In this document: positions 30,459-34,679 of the stretch, in pieces | Layout: the number at the start of each line of letters is the position of its first letter | Numbering within the stretch: position 1 is the stretch's first letter | Assembly: GCA_030018495.1 (NCBI GenBank) | Contig: JASEFS010000035.1 | Location: forward strand, 1-34,679 | Direction: 5' to 3' | Source of the DNA: Deltaproteobacteria bacterium | GTDB taxonomy: Bacteria; Desulfobacterota; Desulfobaccia; Desulfobaccales; 0-14-0-80-60-11 | Length of the DNA: 34,679 nucleotides | Program-made: the position numbers and the translations under genes | Notes under the pieces: generated by a model | Database searches by the model: none | What the model was told of the DNA's origin: nothing | Seen by the model: the letters and a program-made list of their open reading frames with translations, nothing else

Positions 30459-30535
30459 GTGGGCGTAGCTCAGCTGGTTAGAGCACCGGGTTGTGGCCCC
30501 GGAGGCCGCGGGTTCAAGTCCCGTCGCTCACCCCA
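30459..30535 (+). tRNA. tRNA-His (GTG)
   Basis: A complete cloverleaf: acceptor GTGGGCG pairs with CGCTCAC with one G-T, the D arm contains AGCTCAGCTGGTTAGAGC, the anticodon stem CCGGG/CCCGG holds loop TTGTGGC (anticodon GTG), and the T arm has GGTTCAAGTCC. The discriminator base is C73, and a G precedes position 1, the His-specific G-1/C73 pair. The 3' CCA is encoded. Confidence 0.96.
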
Positions 30536-30785
30536 ATATTTCCAAGGAGTCAGGCGATCCTGGCAAACTCCTTTTCTTTTTTCCCAACCGGTCCGGAAAA
30601 TCGGGGTAACTCAGGCAGGGTTGCGGGTTTGTGACGAAAAACATAGATATAGGCTTTGGTGCGAAAAAGTGTGACACCGCATAAAGGTTCTCCCCTCCTG
30701 TGCCGATGAGTGAAAAGGTGTTGAAGAGATAAGGGATGCCGACTCACGGCAGGCTCTTTTAAAGGACAAATTAGGAAAATTTTAT

Positions 30786-30814
30786 TTGACAGAGTAGATT
30801 TTGTGTATTAATTT
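30786..30814 (+). promoter_or_regulatory. Sigma-70-like promoter upstream of the NYN gene
   Basis: A perfect TTGACA (30786-30791) stands before the AT-rich TGTATTAATTT. With 17-bp spacing the -10 is TAATTT; TATTAA with 14-bp spacing is an alternative. It lies about 90 bp before the start at 30907. Confidence 0.5.
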
Positions 30815-30834
30815 CCAGTTAAACTGTAGTCCCC

Positions 30835-30886
30835 CCCAGGGTTTCGACCCTGGGCCGCGGAGCCCCGAAAGGGGCTCCTGCTTTTT
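30835..30886 (+). terminator. Two consecutive hairpins, the second terminator-like, in the NYN gene leader
   Basis: Hairpin 1 is CCCAGGG-TTTCGA-CCCTGGG (30835-30854). Hairpin 2 is GGAGCCCC-GAAA-GGGGCTCC (30859-30878), with a GNRA-type tetraloop, followed by TGCTTTTT. Lying between the promoter at 30786 and the ATG at 30907, it could be an attenuator, an RNA-processing site or a terminator for upstream transcripts. Confidence 0.6.
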
Positions 30887-30906
30887 GAGAAGAAAGCAAA
30901 GAGTGG

Positions 30907-31530
30907 ATGCGCACTTATATCTATATCGATGGATTCAATTTTTATTATGGAGCTGTAAAGGGAACTTCTTACAAATGGCTTGATTTCAAAGCACTCTTTA
31001 CCAAAATACTGAAGCCACATCACCAAATCCTCTGTATCAAGTATTTTACCGCCTTAGTTTCTAACACCCCACAAGACCCCGCCAAATCGATAAGACAAGA
31101 GACCTTTATCAGAGCACTTGAAGCCCATATCCCTGAATTAGAAGTTCACTATGGTCACTTCCTGAGCCATCCGATATCAGCACCACTTGTCAACCCCTCG
31201 CCGGGAAAGCGCTATGAAAAAATTCTAAAGACTGAGGAAAAAGGCTCGGATGTAAATATGGCCGTGCATTTGCTCAATGATGCCTGGCTTGATAAATATG
31301 ATTGCGCCGTTATCGTATCCAATGACAGTGATCTCGCAGAAGCCATGCGTTTGATAAAACATCAACATCAAAAAATTCTCGGCTTGATCACTCCACATCA
31401 GGGGCGGACTTCAAAACAATTAAGAGCCCACTGCGATTTTGTCAGACATGTAAGACAGGGGGCTCTTAAATCATGCCAGCTTCCCAATCCAATTCCTGGG
31501 ACCTCCATATGCAAACCATCCAAGTGGTGA
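30907..31530 (+). CDS. NYN domain (LabA/DUF88-like) nuclease-fold protein
   Basis: This 207-residue protein has a NYN/PIN-like fold expected to cleave RNA. The acidic residues of the metal site are visible: YIDGFNFYYG (residues 6-15, Asp8), KTEEKGSDVNMAVHLLND (112-129) and DCAVIVSNDSDLAEAM (135-150). The region is distinctly more AT-rich and uses different codons from the neighbours, suggesting horizontal acquisition. It is flanked by a tRNA gene and a polysaccharide pair and stands alone. NYN proteins occur as RNA-processing enzymes and in defence or toxin contexts; nothing here selects one. A weak GAGTGG lies upstream of the ATG. A nuclease activity is inferred from the family. Confidence 0.85.
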   Translation: MRTYIYIDGFNFYYGAVKGTSYKWLDFKALFTKILKPHHQILCIKYFTALVSNTPQDPAKSIRQETFIRALEAHIPELEVHYGHFLSHPISAPLVNPSPGKRYEKILKTEEKGSDVNMAVHLLNDAWLDKYDCAVIVSNDSDLAEAMRLIKHQHQKILGLITPHQGRTSKQLRAHCDFVRHVRQGALKSCQLPNPIPGTSICKPSKW

Positions 31531-31834
31531 TATGATCTCCTCTGCATTATGGTGAAAGCGGTTCTCGCAAGCATCATGGGACTCTGCATCGGGCAAATGC
31601 TTCGCGCCCCGGGTCGCCGGACAGTTGCTTCGGGGATGCCGGGAATCTGGAAGTAACATAATCCATGCTTTTCCGCCGCAAAAAAAAGGCGGCCTGAGCC
31701 GCGTGTCTGCAAAAAATTTTATGCCGGTTTTAGGGCCGAAATGCCGGGGGTGCGGTTCTCCGTATCAGCAGGAGTGCTGAGGGAAATATTGAAACCCGGA
31801 TTTTATGCGGCCGACCCTGAGCTTTTTTATTTCC
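31531..31834. other. Gene-free stretch after the NYN gene
   Basis: About 300 bases with no convincing frame or ribosome binding site. It contains the minus-strand terminator at 31680-31702 and otherwise no repeat or element that I recognise. Confidence 0.6.
31680..31702 (-). terminator. Rho-independent terminator of the polysaccharide pair
   Basis: On the minus strand GCGGC-TCAG-GCCGC is followed by C and eight T residues. It lies about 130 bp after the gmd stop codon, and no other minus-strand gene intervenes. Confidence 0.65.
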
Positions 31835-32875
31835 TTAAGCCATGCCGTTTTCCCGGGCCAATTGCCGCAGTACGTCCTGACAGCGGCGCATCTCCATAAG
31901 GGCCTTGAGGTCCGCGTCCACCATCAGGCGCACCAGCTCCTTGAAGGTCACCTTTGGCTGCCAGCCCAACCGGCGCCGGGCCTTGCTTGAGTCCCCCAAA
32001 AGCAATTCCACCTCCGTGGGCCGGAAATACCGGGGGTCGATTTCCACGTGCTCCCGCCAGTCCAAGTCCAGACACCCGAAAGCCTCCTCCACGAACTCCC
32101 GCACCGAATGAGTCTCGCCGGTGGCGATGACATAGTCTTCCGGGGCGTCCTGCTGGAGCATGAGCCACATGGCCTCCACGAACTCCGGGGCATAGCCCCA
32201 GTCCCGGCGGGCCTCCAGGTTGCCCAAATAAAGTTTGTCCTGCAGCCCTAATTTAATCCGGGCCACCGCCCGGCTGATTTTGCGGGTGACAAAGGTCTCC
32301 CCCCGCCGGGGGGATTCGTGGTTGAACAGAATGCCGTTTACTGCATACAGGCCGTAGGCCTCCCGGTAATTTCTGACCATCCAATACGCATAGAGCTTGG
32401 CCGCGGCGTAGGGGCTCCGGGGACGCATGGGGGTCTCTTCATTCTGGGGGGCCGGCGCGTCCCCGTACAACTCGCTGGAAGAGGCCTGGTAAAAACGTGT
32501 TTTGATGTCGCTCCGGCGGATGGCCTCCAGAAGCCGGGTCACTCCCAGGCCGCTGATGTCGCCGGTGTATTCCGGCATGTCAAAGCTCACCCGCACATGG
32601 CTCTGCGCCGCCAAGTGGTAGATTTCTTCCGGCCGGATATTGTAGATCAAGTTGGTGAGCTGGCCCGCGTCGCTCAGATCGCCGTAATGCAGAAACAGGC
32701 GGGCTTCGGGCTCATGGGGGTCAACATAGAGGTGCTCGATGCGGTCGGTGTTGAAGGTGCTGGCCCGGCGGATCAGCCCGTGGACTTCGTAGCCCCTGGC
32801 CAACAGAAATTCGGCCAGGTAGCTGCCGTCCTGGCCGGTGATGCCGGTGATCAAGGCGCGTTTTTTATCAGCCAT
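31835..32875 (-). CDS. gmd: GDP-mannose 4,6-dehydratase
   Basis: This 346-residue short-chain dehydrogenase-type enzyme converts GDP-mannose to GDP-4-keto-6-deoxymannose, precursor of fucose, rhamnose or perosamine in surface polysaccharides. The NADP-binding [10 protein letters not shown] (11-20) and [15 protein letters not shown] (36-50) are diagnostic. The active-site SSSELYGD and [12 protein letters not shown] (Tyr-x3-Lys) follow, with [16 protein letters not shown] later. Length is normal. It lies 50 bp after the sugar transferase gene on the same strand, so both probably serve one exopolysaccharide or O-antigen pathway. Confidence 0.96.
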   Translation of the reverse strand: MADKKRALITGITGQDGSYLAEFLLARGYEVHGLIRRASTFNTDRIEHLYVDPHEPEARLFLHYGDLSDAGQLTNLIYNIRPEEIYHLAAQSHVRVSFDMPEYTGDISGLGVTRLLEAIRRSDIKTRFYQASSSELYGDAPAPQNEETPMRPRSPYAAAKLYAYWMVRNYREAYGLYAVNGILFNHESPRRGETFVTRKISRAVARIKLGLQDKLYLGNLEARRDWGYAPEFVEAMWLMLQQDAPEDYVIATGETHSVREFVEEAFGCLDLDWREHVEIDPRYFRPTEVELLLGDSSKARRRLGWQPKVTFKELVRLMVDADLKALMEMRRCQDVLRQLARENGMA

Positions 32876-32925
32876 TAAAAATCCTAACCCTTGTTATTGA
32901 AAACAAAAACCGAAAAACCTTCTCT

Positions 32926-34389
32926 TCATGTCCCCCGCCCGAACAGCACGATGCGGACGGTCTTGAGCAAAATGGTGAGGTCCAGGAAGAATCCCATGTT
33001 CTTGATGTAATATAAGTCGTATTTGAGCTTTTCCCAGGTCTGCTCCTCGGAGGAGGCATACGGGTACATCACCTGGGCCCAGCCGGTGATGCCGGGCTTC
33101 ACCGTCAGGCGGAAGCTGTAAAAGGGGATCTTTTCCTTGTAGCCGCAGCACACTTTGGCGCCGGGAGGGTCACCGGCCCGGCGTCCCGGCCTGAACTCCG
33201 GCACCAGTTTTTGAAACTCCTGCACAAAGGCTTCCCGCTCGGGCCGCGGGCCGATAAAGCTCATCTCGCCTTTCAGGATGTTGATGAGCTGGGGCAGTTC
33301 GTCCAGGCGGAATTTCCTGAGCCAGCGCCCCACCGGCGTGACCCGGGGGTCATCCCGGCCGGCCCATTGCGGCCCGTGGCGTTCCGCGTCCGGGGTCATG
33401 GTGCGGAATTTTATCATAACAAAAGGCTTGCCGTCCTGGCCCAGGCGCTCCTGGCGGAAAAAGACCGGCCCGCGGTCCCCCAGCTTGACGGCCAGGGCCG
33501 TCAGCAGAAACAGGGGAGCGGTGATTATCAATCCCGCCAGGGCCAGCAGCCAATCCACCAGCCGCTTGCAGCGGCGGTAGTAAAATTTGTTCTGGTGCAT
33601 GCTGAGAAGATACAGCCAGAGGTCGGAGATGTGTTCGATGGGGACTTTGCCGGCCAGAAATTCATACAGGCTGGGCATATCCAGAACATCGCAGCCGTTC
33701 CAGCTTATCCGGGACAGCGCATTGATCAGCGCCTGCGATTTCTCATGGGTGACGGCCACCGCCACCAGGTCGGCCTGATGGCGGGAAAGCAGTTCCGGCA
33801 ACTGGGAGGAGTTGCCCAGGACCGGCAGACCGTCCACTTTGGCGCCGCATTTTCTGGGGTCGTCGTCCACAAAGCCCACCGCCGCCAGGCCGCTGCCGGG
33901 CCGGTGGCGCAGAGCTTCCAGGAGGCGGCGGCCGCAGCTTCCCGCGCCCACAATGAGGAGCTTCCGCTGCAGGCGCACCGGCAGGGCCACCGCGGTGAAG
34001 GCCCACCGCCCCAGAACCAGGAGGAGCACAAAGAGCGCGGTCTGAATGATCAGTTGGGTGCGCCCGACAAACACTCCCTTGGGGAAGTAAAACAATACGA
34101 TGATCATCAGGGTGCCTATCAGGGCCGCGAAGACCAGACGGGCCATATTGATCCAGCGGCGGTAATCCAACTGATAGTCGTACAGATCCGCGATGTAGAT
34201 CACCAGGGGATACGCGGTCCCCATGAGGAGCAGCGAGAAGAAATTTTTCCCCAGGTAACTCCCCAGGCCCTGGCTCAACTTGGGGTTCAGGGCCATGGCC
34301 ATGAGCACGGCCAGGGTATAGGCCGCCAGGTCAGAAGCCAGCAGCACCAGCTTCCACTTGGAGATGTGGAGGTTGAAGACTTTGTACAT
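32926..34389 (-). CDS. Polyprenyl-phosphate sugar-1-phosphate transferase (exopolysaccharide initiation)
   Basis: This 487-residue membrane enzyme starts a polysaccharide repeat unit by moving a sugar phosphate onto undecaprenyl phosphate. It has four N-terminal membrane helices (about 12-32, 50-68, 84-102, 112-130), a Rossmann-like region (VGAGSCGRR at 147-155), and the catalytic bacterial sugar-transferase domain from about 270. That domain has one hydrophobic segment (280-300) and the motifs KFRTM (327-331), RLDELPQL (361-368), GPRPER (380-385) and KPGITGWAQV (431-440). It resembles the EpsB/PEP-CTERM-associated type. A basic, Cys-containing insert (about 400-418) separates GPRPER from KPGITGW. 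The sugar is unknown. Confidence 0.92.
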   Translation of the reverse strand: MYKVFNLHISKWKLVLLASDLAAYTLAVLMAMALNPKLSQGLGSYLGKNFFSLLLMGTAYPLVIYIADLYDYQLDYRRWINMARLVFAALIGTLMIIVLFYFPKGVFVGRTQLIIQTALFVLLLVLGRWAFTAVALPVRLQRKLLIVGAGSCGRRLLEALRHRPGSGLAAVGFVDDDPRKCGAKVDGLPVLGNSSQLPELLSRHQADLVAVAVTHEKSQALINALSRISWNGCDVLDMPSLYEFLAGKVPIEHISDLWLYLLSMHQNKFYYRRCKRLVDWLLALAGLIITAPLFLLTALAVKLGDRGPVFFRQERLGQDGKPFVMIKFRTMTPDAERHGPQWAGRDDPRVTPVGRWLRKFRLDELPQLINILKGEMSFIGPRPEREAFVQEFQKLVPEFRPGRRAGDPPGAKVCCGYKEKIPFYSFRLTVKPGITGWAQVMYPYASSEEQTWEKLKYDLYYIKNMGFFLDLTILLKTVRIVLFGRGT

Positions 34390-34458
34390 GTGATGCGGGA
34401 AAAATTTGGGGAGAGGGTTGCCTTACAGGCAGATATTCTTACTTGGGTGCTGACTTTT

Positions 34459-34489
34459 TATTTTCGGTTTTCGGTTTTCGGTTTTCGGT
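34459..34489. repeat. Tandem heptamer repeat (GTTTTCG)n
   Basis: Four perfect 7-bp TTTTCGG units lie upstream of the sugar transferase gene. Confidence 0.85.
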
Positions 34490-34540
34490 GAAATACACAA
34501 AAACAGAGTTTTTTTAATTTCAGATCCTCAAATTTTATTG

Positions 34541-34592
34541 GTAGGGGCGCAATTTATTGCGCCCTTGAGGGCGTGATAAATCACGCCCCTAC
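34541..34592. repeat. 52-bp element with GTAGGGGC terminal inverted repeats
   Basis: The plan is GTAGGGGC, GCAATTTATTGC, GCCC-TTGA-GGGC, GTGATAAATCAC, GCCCCTAC. All three internal parts are palindromic and the ends are perfect inverted repeats. It matches the element at 25401-25451 in architecture. Confidence 0.8.
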
Positions 34593-34630
34593 ATCAAACT
34601 CCTGGCGGCGACGGTTTGCAACCCGCGCCT

Positions 34631-34651
34631 GCACAGGCGGGACGCCTGTGC
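34631..34651. repeat. GCACAGGCG hairpin repeat
   Basis: A perfect 9-bp stem, GCACAGGCG-GGA-CGCCTGTGC, followed by CACC. It is the same unit as at 11321 and, imperfectly, at 21241. Confidence 0.65.
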
Positions 34652-34679
34652 CACCCGGGGTTTGCTGCGGTTGTGAGGC

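Overview
The window is about 34.7 kb of GC-rich bacterial chromosome with dense, mostly housekeeping and cofactor genes on both strands. Several features together suggest a Desulfobacterota member (former Deltaproteobacteria): an AmrS-type radical SAM enzyme, a DUF169 protein, a stand-alone EF-G paralog, anaerobe-style cobalamin salvage genes, a sigma-54-type promoter and a probable selenocysteine codon. Lineage is inferred from gene content; no rRNA or marker phylogeny is available here.

Layout. 41-3298 (minus) is a compact run: small zinc-ribbon protein, threonine ammonia-lyase, class I/II aminotransferase and a DUF721/DciA-like protein, behind a promoter that overlaps one firing the other way into an HhH DNA-repair-like gene (3419-4123). 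4285-5170 holds a good sigma-54 promoter followed by two small unrecognised genes. 5167-6265 has a YfcE-type phosphoesterase and a HIT protein. 6415-9398 (minus) is a p-aminobenzoate set, pabA-pabB-pabC, feeding folate synthesis. 9529-11096 holds a zinc-ribbon protein, two tiny paralogous genes (58 and 53 aa) behind a strong sigma-70-like promoter, and a second phosphoesterase. 11097-12753 contains tandem heptamer repeats, a NUDIX hydrolase, and about 460 bp with strong RNA-structure signals: a terminator-ended candidate ncRNA or leader, and a multi-hairpin element. 12754-17404 (plus) has an EF-G paralog, ndk, thiL, a flavin-reductase-like protein and two small Cys-rich proteins. 17383-20308 (minus) has endonuclease V, a DUF169 protein and an atypical aldehyde dehydrogenase.

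20478-21224 is the most interesting locus: an ArsM/AS3MT-like methyltransferase with an in-frame TGA exactly where the family has its arsenic-binding Cys, followed 23 nt later by the loop of a well-formed SECIS-like hairpin. 21474-24467 (minus) has a secreted Gln/Arg-rich DUF6600-type protein and prfB with the classical CTT-TGA programmed frameshift. 24611-29149 holds the cobalamin nucleotide-loop genes cobU-cobT-cobS (minus) and, on the other strand, an acyl-CoA dehydrogenase and the corrinoid adenosyltransferase. The rest has amrS, tRNA-His(GTG), a NYN-domain nuclease gene with a two-hairpin leader, and a polysaccharide pair (gmd and a polyprenyl-phosphate sugar transferase).

Intergenic DNA carries several short repeat families: tandem 7-bp units of differing sequence at many sites, a roughly 51-bp element with GTAGGGGC terminal inverted repeats (two copies), and a GCACAGGCG hairpin repeat. 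No phage, insertion sequence, CRISPR array or rRNA is visible.
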